DNA of 64,000 nt from contig OV884009.1 in NCBI GenBank assembly GCA_930367205.1, positions 116,449,454 to 116,513,453 on the forward strand. Reading direction: 5' to 3'. Below are positions 1-11,800 of this stretch, one piece after another (position 1 is the stretch's first letter; the number at the start of each line of letters is the position of its first letter). Below the pieces are notes generated by a model. That model ran no database searches. It was not told the DNA's origin and saw nothing but the letters and a program-made list of their open reading frames with translations. Both the position numbers and the translations under genes were made by a program. Origin of the DNA: Acanthosoma haemorrhoidale. Taxonomy: Eukaryota > Arthropoda > Insecta > Hemiptera > Acanthosomatidae.

Positions 1-1066
1 TTTTATAATCGCATTTTCTATGAAAAGCTGGAAATATTGAGGGAAAACTTCTCACTGCGTCATCCCCTCGACAATATACATCGTTTGAGAAGTACCAAGC
101 GTTTCATTTGGTTCCATCTCGAGTGCGGAAATGAGAGAGCACACTGGAAGGCTGAGGACCTTGATTGAGAAGCGATTGTGTAAAGTAAAGACTAAAACAA
201 AGCATAAAGCAAATCAACCTTGTATTTACATTCTCTATAGCAATCGAGGTAGCTTCCAAATAAGGTCCACACTCTCAAATGAAGTCTGGCTCATTGAAAA
301 TGAAGTTTTTAGCTGGCCTCACACTACCTTTGGAATATATTGATACCTCATACAGTATTCATGATACTTCGTATTACAGAAAGTAATATTATCAGATAAA
401 AATTATAGAGAAACAGTCGGTTGAGCAGGTGAGACCAGCCTGAGGTGAGACGCAACTGAAACCTCTATACTGATTAAGTGCCATACAATGCCCTTATGCA
501 GTTATCAATTGTACTCAGTACTCACCCAGAGCTTCTAATTGATAATACCATGCCTTAAATCTATCAATGATCAGTGGAATAAAATTAAAAAAAATTCAAG
601 TCAAGTTTGAGGCACTAAATAATTAAAGATTTGGTTACGGCCGCGGCCGTGGAAACGGTTTAATACGGTTTTTGTAATTACATTCCACTAAATCCCAAAT
701 GCATATTAGATATTATGAATAAGGACGTTGAGATCTGTAAGTATAGACTGCTTAATATGTCAGGTAAGCAATAATTTTGTCGATTACAAGAGCCTTCATT
801 ATTTTTGATGGGTTTAATTTAGTTTTTAAAATATCCATAGTATTAAGTAATACTTAAAAGACGAAATTAAATTAGTGATGCCGACAAATTGCGAACACAA
901 TTTTTATTATAACTCTTTGATAATTTAATTCCCTTTTTATCGCAACCATTTAATTAATACATATTATTAATTAGAACTTCTGATTTGTTAGTGTCAGTTA
1001 TCGGTAGCCACGTGTAAAGGTTGTGAATATTGTATTCCAGGACAGTTCCATATTTAGCTATGATTA
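1..1066. other. AT-rich DNA, no supported feature
   Basis: No recognisable gene or repeat is visible. The only reading frame of note (131-343, plus strand, 70 codons) resembles nothing I know and reads as chance. Confidence 0.6.
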
Positions 1067-1230
1067 TCGCATGCAAAGGAGGCAACAGCCGTGTGGGCTT
1101 GGGGGGCTGGATAATTCTTGGGCAATGATGAATTGTAAATATGGTATGAATGAAAACATTTATCTCAATTATTTATGGCCTATTAAGTATTAAGGCAGAT
1201 TGTAATTTCATCATAATAAAGTTGTTTATA
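1067..1230 (+). repeat. Jockey-family 3'UTR remnant
   Basis: This matches the 3'UTR of the full-length element at 3280-8074. Shared pieces are a TCGCATGC...GGAGG stretch, a GGCTTGGGGGGC block, the AATGATGAATTGTAAATATG string and the end GGCAGATTGTAAT...AATAAAGTTGTTT. Relative to the full copy about 40 bp are missing after the G-run, and there is no poly(A) tail. It is an old 3' fragment in plus orientation with no coding content. Confidence 0.75.
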
Positions 1231-3265
1231 CAAAATATTACAAAAGAACAAATAGTAGAGGGAAAAGGTTTCCCTCGGCAATTGCTGGAATTAATTATTA
1301 TGTTTTCGTGGAACATGTTCTCCCTTTTACAATACATAGCGGAATAGAATTTAAATCACCATCGAGTGCTTAACAAGTATTTCATTCCACGAGAATCTGA
1401 TTCATACAATTGAAATATATTGGGTTTCCTGTTTGGCCTGGAAACAATACGTTACAGTAAATTTGTTTAAATCTAAAAACTTAAATTAATTTATGGATAT
1501 ATTCCTTCATTATAGGTAATTATATGTATGAGAGTTATATACTAAGTTCTTTGATAAAAGAAAATAAATATAAAAATGCGTCTGGCTTTAAAAACAAGCA
1601 CATAATAAAAAAAAAAAAAAAACCACACAGATAGGTTCTTGGCCGAATCATATAACCTCAGTAATATTGTGGGGTTTCACCGCCATTGTGCAATAGTTCC
1701 TCAGCGATAGTAAAAAGTATCCACTATATGCAACACTTTAAAGTTACATATGTACACTTTTTATTAAAAGAAAGGGTCTGCTGAACATTTACAGCTCAAA
1801 TTTTTCATCATGGTATGTGTCATTGATGAGTGGTATGCCAAAATAGTTTTTTTTCTTTTAGCCACTATAGAAACCGCTTTTTCCGCAATTCCCACCCAAA
1901 CCAATCTTAGGAACAAAATTTTTTTTTTGACAATGTTTTAACTTAATTGATTTTAATTGTTTAAAGTGTGATTTCATAATTAAAATAAAGTAGTTCTGGT
2001 AAAATATACAGAGCTTTTCCCAATCATTTCATTAACTCATGTGAATCATTCCAGCACTTTTAAAGTCATTAAATTCCTTCGAATTTATTTCAAAAAGTTA
2101 TTTTTTTTAAATCTTTATGAAAAAGAAAACAATCCACCACACAAATGCAATAAACAATATGCCCAAATACTTCAATTCGTACTAAATATAAGAAATTGTA
2201 TTTATTCTTTCATTCATGAAAGGTTCACTGGAGTTTCTTATTTTTTCCTGCAGGATTGTCACAGGAGAAGCATGGAGTGATTAGGGATATACCCACGCTC
2301 CTCCTGCAGCCATTACTGCTCGGTAGTAATAGTTAAGATTAAAAACACGCGTAAGAGCCGCAGATGCTCCGGGGGGCAGGCTACTAGGAATGCCGTGGTG
2401 TTTTTAGTCTCCAGGAGGATTGTACGAATGAGTGATGCTACCTAGCGATCTTGCTATGGGTTGAACAGACAGTTTAACGTGAAATTTTAAAATGTAGAGG
2501 GTATCTCTTCCATGGTGGTGGGTATATCAAGTTCTAAGCCTTTGTTATTATTATTATTGTTAACTTGAAAAGGAGTTACTGTGGTTCTAAAGCATTATGA
2601 TTGAATGCGTTTGTTGTTCGTGAGCTCTGCTGTCCCTCAAAGTTCGTCTTCACTAGGATTTAGGATGGTTTTATAAACTCAATGTTGTGGCAGTCCAGGA
2701 ATGAGCTAGATCTTTCTAATAAAATTTTATATATACCTATATAATAATAATCCTGCAAACATATACAAAGGTAGGTGTATTTTTTACGCTGGCTCAAATA
2801 GAAATAGAGCTGCAGTTATTATTACTAACCCGAAAATAGATCCAATGTTGCACTCAGAGATAAAATAATCCTAATTTAAACTGTAAAGGATATATAAAGC
2901 GCAAATGGGAACGAATTAATTGCAATACGAAAATTGAATACTCAAAACACATGAAGGAATCGAATTGTGACTGGTGGAGAAATTACTGCTCGGTTGGTGT
3001 GGAAGTGTCACCATAGAGTCATGCTTGTAAGATATCAGCTGGTAAACTTAAGTCACTAATGCACTATACAGGCATTAGAAATGAATATGGCAAGTACCCC
3101 AAAAAATGGGTGGAGACACTTAACCCCAAAAAATAACAGACACATATTTGTTCAAGGGAATACCAGAGGAGGAGCTATTTGGTCAGGATCCACCCTTACC
3201 TGTGCTGAGATTTTGCCTTTTACAATATGTGCATTATTTCCAAGGATTTGGAAAAAGTAAAGATT
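1231..3265. other. AT-rich DNA, unassigned
   Basis: Mostly AT-rich. The interval 2260-2460 is richer in GC and has two related CCTGCAGG/CTCCTGCAG patches, but no family is recognised. The last 150 bp before the Jockey insertion (about 3120-3265) contain frames faintly like a reverse transcriptase GxPQG motif, too decayed to call. Confidence 0.5.
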
Positions 3266-3279
3266 AATATTTATCCGTA
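3266..3279. repeat. 5' target-site duplication of full-length Jockey copy
   Basis: The 14-bp string AATATTTATCCGTA is repeated exactly at 8075-8088, directly after the poly(A) tail. This fixes both ends of the insertion. Confidence 0.92.
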
Positions 3280-3703
3280 GTACTGCGCCTGCGCTAAACC
3301 ACTGCATAACGTTTTCGTATCGCTCTATAAACCAACTGTTTTGTTACCGTTCATAGGAAGTGTCCAGTTCGTCAAACCGTCTCAACCGACTACTGGGTGA
3401 ACGGTCCCCGGAGGAGCTATCTACAGGTGAGTGGATAATGGAGTTGTGGACTAGATTGCCAATAGCAAGATTCACCTCACATTACACAGCAAAGGCGGCC
3501 ATATTGCCTAGGCCAACTGTCAGCCGTAGTAGAGATAAGAGTGGGGAGTCCGCAAAGCCCTCATAGCATCTCAGCCAGGTGCTAGCGAAGGAGGCTCTCA
3601 AATTAGTTACGTAGCCGCGAGGCTACAACTTGCCATATATTTTTTTTATTTATTTTTTTTTTTAAAAATACCTTATAATTCAGAAAAATACTGCTGATGA
3701 AAC

Positions 3704-5020
3704 ATGCGTTTCTATCAGCAGTTAATGTCTGCAGAAAATAAGAAAAAACGCACAAGGTCGTTGGGACCTACCCCCACTTCGTCGCCGGTCAAACGTAAGC
3801 CGCGGCGATCTAACCGAAACATAGCTCCTGTCAATTCTTCAGCTCCCAGCAGCTCTATGGAGGAACTACCATCACTACCAAGCACATCTAAACAAACAAC
3901 AACTCATGAGTCTCCGTTTTTCACGCCCAATAGTTACGAGGCGTTGAAAAATATTGAGGTAGAGGACATGGACTCTACACAAACACCCACACAGCCCAAG
4001 CCACCGGCAATATTCGTACGAAACATTGGTAATTTTAAATTACTATGTACCCAACTAAATTAAATTGTAGGTACAGAGAAATACACTTGCCTCAATCGGG
4101 CCCGAGACACAAAGGTTTCTCCGGACACTCCGGACACATACCGTACAATAATCAAATACTTAGATGAGACAAAGGCCGACTTTCATACCTACCAATTAAA
4201 GCAAGAAAGATCGCTGCGGGTGGTGATTAGAAACCTGCATCCCACTACACCAGCGGACGAGATAGAGAAGGAGCTCTTAAGCCTAGGATACAAGGTTCGC
4301 CAAATTACTAATGTGCTCCGTGAGGAAACACAAGAAAATAATGCAAAAATCAAGACACCACTGCCCTTATTCTTTGTGGAACTAGAGCGAACACCTGGAA
4401 TGGAAAAAATCTACGAGGTCACCCACTTGTATTACACAAGAGTCCAGGTCGAAAAGCCTTACCCGAAACGCGATATAGTTCAATGTCATAATTGTCAAGC
4501 ATATGGGCATACAAAATCATACTGCTACCACCCTCCCAGGTGTGTAAAGTGCAGTGGGCAGCACAAAAGCGAATTGTGCAAGAAGCCCCTAAAATCACCT
4601 GCTGTATGCGTGCTCTGTCAACAAGGCCACCCGGCAAACTATAAAGGCTGTGCGGCATATAGAATTCTGAAGTCCAAAAGCGAACAACGTAGTCGTCCTG
4701 AAGAAGAAACGCTAGCCACAGGCAGCCCAAGAAGCGCCCCCGCCAGAAGTTTGAGGCCTTCAGTATCTTTTGCTGACGCTGTTCGGAACAGAGAGCAGTC
4801 ACAGGCATTGCCCACTCCTCCTCCGCAAGTTCTTCTTCCCCAGCACTCCGTTCATCCCGTCAACCAGCAAACTCAATCCCATCCTCAACCACACATCTCG
4901 CATATCCCACCACCTTCAAGCTCTTCAGATCTCACCAGCCTTTTAACCTCATTCCTTACAGAGTTCAGAACCCTAATTACCCCTCTCATTTCCCTTCTTA
5001 CAAATCTTGTCTCCCGTTAA
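3704..5020 (+). pseudogene. Jockey ORF1 (gag-like, PRE_C2HC plus zinc knuckles), one in-frame stop
   Basis: A nucleic-acid-binding gag-like protein that would package element RNA. The frame starts at ATG 3704 with a basic Ser/Pro-rich N-terminus and continues in the same frame to TAA 5018-5020, except for one TAA at 4061-4063, so a stop splits about 438 codons. The downstream part has an RNA-binding-like segment (VVIRNLHPTTPADEIEKEL) of the PRE_C2HC type. Three knuckles follow: CHNCQAYGHTKSYC (C-x2-C-x4-H-x4-C), CVKCSGQHKSELC (C-x2-C-x3-H-x4-C) and CVLCQQGHPANYKGC. The C-terminus is Pro/Ser/Gln-rich. ORF2 begins within about 30 bp downstream. An intact-length Jockey ORF1 with a single nonsense mutation is the simplest reading. 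Confidence 0.88.
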
Positions 5021-5039
5021 ACAAAATCCATAAGTGGAT

Positions 5040-5500
5040 CCTTCTGACTCCTTATCCATTCTCCTTTGGAATGCGAATGGTGTTCGCACCCACACTAACG
5101 AACTGACAGCATTACTCCATGATCAAAACATCGACGTAGCTCTAATTACTTAAACAAGACTTAAAAGTAAACGACCATTTACCGTTTGACAGTACCAGAC
5201 TTATCGAACTGATCACCCTGATGGAAGAGCTCATGCAGGTACCGCTGTCATTGTCCATAACTCCATATCCCACCACATAGTTCCTTTGGTAGCACATGAT
5301 TTCCTTCAATCCACTGCAGTGTCAATCACCACCCTCACTTTTCCCCTACTCTAGCATCAGTGTACTGCCCCCCCAATAAATCCATTACCGATTCCCAATT
5401 CATCTCCTTTCTAGACTCCATCGGGCATCGTTTCCTTGTGGGTGGGGACTTTAACGCAAAGCACCAGCACTGAGGCTCAAGATCCACAAATACACGAGGA
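5040..5500 (+). pseudogene. Jockey ORF2 endonuclease domain (APE-like), broken
   Basis: This domain would nick the target DNA. The opening LLWNANGVRTHTNEL and the motif VGGDFNAKH are recognisable. Lesions seen: TAA at 5151-5153 where the minus-strand copy at 47.6 kb encodes the Glu of an ITETR motif (the catalytic Glu in this family); TGA at 5187-5189 where that copy reads CGA; a frameshift somewhere between 5190 and 5450; and TGA at 5471-5473 where the copy at 32.2 kb reads TGG. The final SDH catalytic motif, inside the next open frame near 5670, reads SDR here, while the copy at 32.4 kb still spells the His codon. At least five lesions therefore sit in this domain. Confidence 0.85.
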
Positions 5501-5506
5501 CGTGCT

Positions 5507-7723
5507 TTGCTGTCTGCACTCGCACGGAGACATTGCTCCACTATCTCTCCTGACACAGCCACCTATTGGCCATCTGATCCCAACCAAAATCCTGATCTCC
5601 TTGACTTCTTTTTCTACAATAGTTTAGGAACACTAAACTATTCACTCAAGCGCCTCGATGACCTCTCCTCCGACCGTAGCCCCATATTATTAACCATTTC
5701 CCTAAATCCAATTCACAAACTGCCTCCTCCTTCATTTATTAGGGGCCCAGTTGACTGGGACCACTTCCGCCAGATTCTTACAGACTCTGTAGACCTCAAA
5801 GTACCTCTGAAAACATCCCAAGACCTAGACGATGCAGTTCATTCCTTCACTACTCTGATCCAGAGGTCGGCCTGGGAGGCATCGTCACCCCACCGTCACC
5901 TAAAAATTCACAATCAAAATCCTTTACCTCAGTATCTCAAAGACCTAATCAAATCCAAACGCCACTCAAGAACAGTGTGGCAAAGATCCCGACAGCCTGC
6001 TGATCGTCGCTCATACAATCAGTACTGCAGGCTGGTAAAGCGGCAATTGGCATCCTTCCGTTCCGATTCTTTCAATTCCTATCTCTCCTCCCTGTCTACC
6101 AGGGACAACTCCTTATGGAATCTAACTAAGAAAATCCTAAAATACCATCCTGTTTCACACCCACTCCGTCATGATGATGGGTCCTGGGCGGCTTCGGATG
6201 GCGAGAGGGCGGAGGAATTTGCACTGCATCTTTCCTATACTTTCACTCCTCATCTTACTCCTCAAAACAATAATCACCGTCCAACTGTTGAAGATTTCCT
6301 CACTTCACCTATCCCTCTCTCACTACCACCAAAAGCCGTTAACCCCTCCGAGGTTAAATATCTTCTGAAAAAATTACCTTACCGAAAATCTCCAGGATAT
6401 GATCTCCTTACTCCTCGAATCATCCAACAACTTCCTCCTAAAGCCATAATCTTTCTAACCTATATATATAATTGCATTATCCGAACGAGGCACTTTCCTC
6501 TCCTCTGGAAACATTCCATTATTGTCTTATTCGCCAAACCCGGTAAACCACCCAATGACGCCTCATCTTACCGTCCAATTAGCCTACTCCCTATCCTCTC
6601 AAAAATATTTGAAAAACTCCTATTAAAACGCCTACTTCCAATTGTTGAATCCAAAAACCTTTACCCTACTCATCAGTTTGGTTTCCGCCAACGACATTCC
6701 ACAGCTCAACAAGGCCTTCGCGTTGTTGATCACATATCCTCAGCCCTTGAAACCAAACAGTATTGCACTGCTGCCTTTCTGGACATAGCTCAAGCTTTTG
6801 ACAGGGTCTGGCACGCAGGCTTGCTTTACAAGCTCAAAGGATATTTACCACAAACCCTATTCCTAATCCTACAATCCTACCTTTCAAACCGTTTCTCCCA
6901 AGTCCGCTGTGGTTTAGAATATTCTAACTACTATCCCATTAAAGCAGGAGTTCCACAGGGCAGCGTCCTGGGTCCCACCCTCTATAATCTATACACTGCT
7001 GATGTCCCCTCTACTACCAATACCTTCTTGGCAACATTCGCAGACGACACTGCAGTCCTGTCAACCCATCCAGACCCTAATATAGCATCCCAAAACCTTC
7101 AAAAACACCTCGACGAGATCGAGTATTGGTGCAACCAATGGCGAATCAAAGTCAATAAAGGAAAATGTTCCTACATAACCTTTACCCTCTGCCGCAAGTC
7201 CTGTCCACCAGTCTTTTTAAATTCAATTCCTCTCCCTGTGTCTGAGACAGTACGGTATTTAGGCTTCCATCTCGACAAAAGACTGACATGGAACCCACAC
7301 ACGAGGCTAAAAAGACAAGAACTAAACAGACGCTTTGGACAACTGTACAGACTACTTCGAAGGCCATCCCACCTCTCAATAGAAAACAAACTACTTATTT
7401 ACAAGGTTATACTTAAGCCAATCTGGACATACGGAATAGAGCTATGGGGGACAGCAAAAACGTCGAACATCAAGCGCATCCAATCCTTTCAATCAAAAGT
7501 CCTAAGAACAATAGTAAATGCCCCTTATTACGTCAGCAACAAAACCCTTCACAATGATCTGAATATACCCTATATTCTTGAACTCATCCCTTCCAAGTTC
7601 ATAAAATTCCATAGTAACCTATCCAACCACCCTAATTCCCTAGCACAGTCATTGCACTGCACCACTCACCCCTATAATCCTCTTCGGAGATCAAAACGGC
7701 AGTGGCCTCGTGACCTGCTATAA
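5507..7723 (+). CDS. Jockey ORF2: endonuclease tail plus reverse transcriptase, open for 738 codons
   Basis: RNA-dependent DNA polymerase of the element. The Met at 5507 is an internal codon, because endonuclease homology runs upstream of it. Residues 1-70 are the end of the endonuclease (SDR instead of SDH). Reverse transcriptase blocks follow in normal order: YRPISLLPILSKIFEKLL, the QFGFRQRHSTAQQ block, motif A LDIAQAFDRVW with first catalytic Asp near residue 426, GVPQGSVLGP at 481-490, FADD at 511-514, and YLGFHLDKRLTWNPH of the thumb region. The C-terminal region ends at TAA near the 3'UTR without an RNase H domain. No stop or frameshift is seen across the whole polymerase, in contrast to the ruined endonuclease just upstream. 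Any product would lack a functional nickase. Confidence 0.92.
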   Translation: MLSALARRHCSTISPDTATYWPSDPNQNPDLLDFFFYNSLGTLNYSLKRLDDLSSDRSPILLTISLNPIHKLPPPSFIRGPVDWDHFRQILTDSVDLKVPLKTSQDLDDAVHSFTTLIQRSAWEASSPHRHLKIHNQNPLPQYLKDLIKSKRHSRTVWQRSRQPADRRSYNQYCRLVKRQLASFRSDSFNSYLSSLSTRDNSLWNLTKKILKYHPVSHPLRHDDGSWAASDGERAEEFALHLSYTFTPHLTPQNNNHRPTVEDFLTSPIPLSLPPKAVNPSEVKYLLKKLPYRKSPGYDLLTPRIIQQLPPKAIIFLTYIYNCIIRTRHFPLLWKHSIIVLFAKPGKPPNDASSYRPISLLPILSKIFEKLLLKRLLPIVESKNLYPTHQFGFRQRHSTAQQGLRVVDHISSALETKQYCTAAFLDIAQAFDRVWHAGLLYKLKGYLPQTLFLILQSYLSNRFSQVRCGLEYSNYYPIKAGVPQGSVLGPTLYNLYTADVPSTTNTFLATFADDTAVLSTHPDPNIASQNLQKHLDEIEYWCNQWRIKVNKGKCSYITFTLCRKSCPPVFLNSIPLPVSETVRYLGFHLDKRLTWNPHTRLKRQELNRRFGQLYRLLRRPSHLSIENKLLIYKVILKPIWTYGIELWGTAKTSNIKRIQSFQSKVLRTIVNAPYYVSNKTLHNDLNIPYILELIPSKFIKFHSNLSNHPNSLAQSLHCTTHPYNPLRRSKRQWPRDLL

Positions 7724-8076
7724 CTAAGTGATAGTGGGAGTTCTGGCAATGGCCAGTTCCTCTAATCATGTCCTGAGCGTATGTGGCTCTCGCGCTCTTG
7801 GTCAGCCTCCGCTGGCTTATCCAGTGACGCGGCTGACGTAGGAGCGTGGGGGACTCCCCAAGACTCCGCTTCCTCCTTCGCATGCGAGGGAGGTGACCCT
7901 TGTGGACTTGGGGGGCCTCTGGGCTGTTTGTAAATATTGTATGAATGAGCGAGTGAATGATGAATTGTAAATATAGTATGAATGATGACATTTATCTCAA
8001 TTACTCATTGCCTAATAAAAGGCAGATTATAATTTTATCTTAATAAAATTGTTTGAAAACTGAAAAAAAAAAAAAA
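7724..8076 (+). other. Jockey 3'UTR and poly(A) tail
   Basis: Non-coding tail with a GC-rich first half (GGTCAGCCTCCGCTGGCT region) and an AT-rich second half with repeated GTAAATAT..GTATGAATGA strings. It ends AATAAAATTG and then about 14 A. The same tail marks the copies at 1.07, 30.3, 34.4, 43.0 and 54.6 kb, so it is a good family probe. Confidence 0.88.
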
Positions 8077-8088
8077 TATTTATCCGTA
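8075..8088. repeat. 3' target-site duplication of full-length Jockey copy
   Basis: An exact repeat of 3266-3279; its first two A overlap the poly(A) run. Confidence 0.92.
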
Positions 8089-8109
8089 AGTTTTCTCAGT
8101 TTTCGGAAT

Positions 8110-8890
8110 AATTTAAGAAAAAGGCCAATGGCAGTACGGATTAACTGCACAACGAGGGACAATGGATGCATTATTTGCTGTAAAATCACAAACTTTAGGG
8201 TTTGAAGTAGAAAAATGTCCAGAAATATCGGCGTTTAGCGCAAAGGTAAAGAGATTAGAGGTTGTAAGAGAACTGAAATATCTTGGTGCAGTATTTGACG
8301 AGTGGTTAAGCTGGAATAAACATATCCACCACCAACGTGAAAACCCATGCCAACTCATACATTCTCTCTCACGTTTTGCCAAAAGAGTATTGGGGGCTTC
8401 CATCTGATGCTCTATCAATAGTATATTGTAAAGTGATACCACCACTGATCCGGTATGGTAAACAGCACTCTAGAAAAAACATAATATTCGTAAAATACAG
8501 AGAGTTGAGCGACTCATTCACATAGTTAAGGATACTAAAAGGCAGCTGACGTTCTAGCAAATAATGCACCCAGAAACCTAAAATTATAAGGCGTTGCCGA
8601 AAACTATGAAGCACATGCTGCTCACTTGAAAATTGACAGAAGTGAACCACTCAATAGGATACATCCAGGATCGCTGGATGATATCCATATCATCGGATGT
8701 AACACTAAAATTGACAGGTTCTCAACAATGAAAGATGCACCTTTGTGGCACATGGAGAAAATTGAGAATTGATACATGATGAACAGTACAAGCCAACAGA
8801 CTGGTACTCCAATAATCAGGCTGTATTGCTTTCCATTCTTAAATCAGCCCAGAACATTTCTGGTCAAAACATATCATCAGGATAAAAATC
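8110..8890 (+). pseudogene. R1-like non-LTR reverse transcriptase C-terminal relic
   Basis: The frame 8162-8407 reads VRELKYLGAVFDEWLSWNKH followed by LSRFAKRV, then in another frame SSDALSIVYCKVIPPLIRYG. This is the thumb and post-polymerase region typical of R1-clade ORF2. A frameshift separates the two parts near 8400, and stops follow after 8520. Frames to about 8890 (HLKIDRSEPLNRIHPGSLDD) could be the rest of the C-terminus. It differs clearly from the Jockey family in this window. No FADD/YADD box is present, so the catalytic core is missing. It lies directly downstream of the Jockey insertion. Confidence 0.7.
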
Positions 8891-11800
8891 AATACTGATA
8901 TATAATCGCAGGTGAGTAATATCTACAATACACCATATAAATAAAATAATGTATAGTAGCCAACAGACTGGATGGGAAATGGCAATGGTGAGGTTAAGAT
9001 CACATTACGGCACTAATAGGAGTGAAGAGGGTGAGCAGAAAGAAAAAAGAAGTTGCTACGAATGAGGCACTTGAAGTGAGCTTTGAAAGGCACGTGTCTC
9101 TTATATTGAACATATAGTAAGGGAAAGGACAAAAGAGAAATAGAATGAAGCCTCCATTTCAACCGCAAGTGGAATTCACACAAAACGTTTTTTCCTAGAA
9201 TAAAAGAGAGAGAAATGGTTTATATTCGGTATGCATTGAAAACTCCCCAACTACTCAGTGGACACGGGAAAAAATGAGGCAAACCTCCATAGGTTTTCAC
9301 TAGCAAACAACACAATGTGTAGTGTGGACAAGGCGAGCAAACATGGAAAAATCTGCTGTATGTCTACTCAATATTCGATGCAGAACGCGGTAGTTTAGCA
9401 AAGTACATACTGCTAAGTGGGAAAAGCTGGCCTATGGGAGTCCAAGTACTGCTAACTCAATACAACCAACGATTTCAGAAATTTAAAGGTAAAACTCAAA
9501 TAATAATAGATTCAAATGGGTATTCACAACGATATAATTTAGAATATTAATCATACATTTATTTCATGCATATACTTATTTATATTACTGTTATTCAATA
9601 TTGATTATATATTTAAAGCTTGACTCAATGTAACCGTAAACTATACAAATTATAAGTTTCATATGTGAAACAGACGTAATCATTGTATAGGAGCATGTGG
9701 GAAGTAACCCTTTTAGGGTTACTGGAGAGAGGAAAAAATAAAAAAATAGTATGATCCAGTTGGCAGGGGCTTAGGTAAGCTGTTATCATTTACTCTGACC
9801 ACTTCGTCTGTTGACTTCCGGCTTAGCCCTCGTGTCAGCAAAGTTCTTATGCCCTCTGAAATGTGAACCGAAAGGATTGTATGATTATAAGGTATTTGAG
9901 AGGATATGCTGGCTGGAATATCGGGTTAGGTAGATTTCATTGAACTGTTGAATTTTCATTGACGCTGTTGGTGTGTCTGCATCATGTGCATGTAACTTGA
10001 TTTAAACTGGAGATGAAAGAATAACGTTAACTTTTCATTCAATTTATCAAGAGGCGTTTCGGTTTACTAAATATGTCTGCATTAGAACATTATATTAGAT
10101 AATTGAAAAATGTTAGATTTCCTTCGAATTTATTGTGGGGCCGCTTGATGCGATTGATTTATTAATACTAAGCAGGACATCACCCCGTTGGATTCTATGT
10201 TGCTTATCGTTTAGTTGCACTCTTTGAAACAATATTAGATTTATTGATTTTCTTGACTAAGTTCATACATTTTTTAAACGAAATTTTTATGACAAGATAT
10301 GCAATAGTTTTGAATAATTTTTTTTTTTATTCAGTGTAGCGTCTAAAGAATATTTGTTAGTTAACACCATCTGAAGATAAATCGAATATGTTTTGATACC
10401 TCATACGAGTATACATGTTCCACATTCAGCAAAGTTTGGAGCAGAACAGAAGTTGCCAGAGTTGGCCAGTCGGCACGGAAGTCCTCAAAGATAGATCAAT
10501 GTTGCCTAACATACCGCCACATGGATCTCTAGAAACACCACGCTTCTCTCACAAATCATTAGTAGAATCTGTTACGCTTTCCGACAAAGAATTTGATCAA
10601 GAAGTCACCATTCAATGGAAACTACTCACAATTTAATGTTAACCATATTAACCGTACGACAAGGAGTCAGATCAAATGGTCACAGACCTAAATGAGATGG
10701 GGATACGAAGTCGAAAAATATTTGACCCACGCCCAAGCGTTCTTGACCATACTCTGTAATCAATGTATGGGACGTTGCGGGGATGGGGAGCATGTATTTA
10801 CCCGTAAGAATATATATATATAAAAAGAATAATTGTGATAAATGCTTACGGAACTGCTCAATATCAATACTGAAAACAAATTCCTTTTTTCAAAACAATT
10901 TATGTTACTTATAATGGTTTTTTCAAGTAATAAAATACATTTTAAATAGCTAAGTAGGAGCCGAGAAAAAAATACTATTCCCCTTTTCTGTCTGGGTTCT
11001 GACTGTAAATACTACTACCATCCTATTTTTTACATAGAATATGGAATATAGATCACTGAAAAGATACAAAAGCCAGGAGTAGGAAAAAAGTCTGCCTCGT
11101 TTTTAGGACCTTTGACACCTATAAATACAAATTTCAGTGGCAATAAAAAATAATGTTTTTTTTTAGCTAGATTCACTGCGAAGGGGGGGGGGGCAATTTT
11201 TGTCTTTTATTCCACTTGAACCTTTATAACTCGTATAAATTTTATTCAACGTATTCTATATAGGACACAAATTAGAAATTTTAATCTAAAATAACTGTCC
11301 TAACTGTGACTTTATTAAGTCTTAATCTTTAAAGTTTTGCTTTAACGGGTCGCCTTTTTTTTCTTGTTTAGTTTTTTTTTCATGCCTACCATCCTTATCT
11401 TAACATATAAATAAATCGGCATTTCAGGTTATTTCGGAATATACCTTTCCAATTTTAAGTTTGTATTAACTTCCGCTAACGTAGACCAGACAAAAAGAGC
11501 TATTTTTAAGTGTTTTCACATGGTCGTGATTTGAATGACAATACCAATTACCACTCTGTATTTATTGCTAATTACTAGTATTTGTTACCAAATATTTAAC
11601 AGGATTTGACGAGAGATAATTAAATATTTCATTTTGTTTTAATATGGATCCAAAAATGATCTTAATATTTCTCGTAAGAATCAGTAGTTTTCTAATTATT
11701 ACAAAACTCATAAAACAACTAGTAACATATTTCATGTAGCTCTCATTATCCCAGTAGTCACCCGAATGGCCGAGTACAGGTAAGTATTTTACAGAACGAA

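Larger units (their letters stand above)
3280..8074 (+). mobile_element. Full-length Jockey-clade non-LTR retrotransposon
   Basis: A complete insertion of about 4.8 kb. In order it has a ~420-bp 5' leader, ORF1 with three CCHC-type zinc knuckles, ORF2 with a damaged APE-type endonuclease and an open reverse transcriptase, a ~340-bp 3'UTR with AATAAAATTG, and an A tail flanked by a perfect 14-bp target duplication. The ORF layout, the knuckle spacing and the A tail fit the Jockey clade. The copy is not autonomous as it stands: ORF1 has an in-frame TAA and the endonuclease carries stops and a frameshift. Related pieces lie at 1067, 30107, 32205, 42879, 47545, 54067 and 60535. Confidence 0.93.

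Noticed and set aside
3120..3265. R1-type polymerase motif left of the Jockey insertion
   Set aside because: The GxPQG-like reading needs a frameshift and no neighbouring motif supports it; kept only as a testable idea.
3360..3566. 68-codon frame in the Jockey 5' leader as an extra ORF
   Set aside because: It begins with a non-ATG codon, matches no family, and lies where a promoter-bearing leader is expected.
4419..4808. 129-codon minus-strand frame
   Set aside because: Reverse shadow of the Jockey ORF1 knuckle region.
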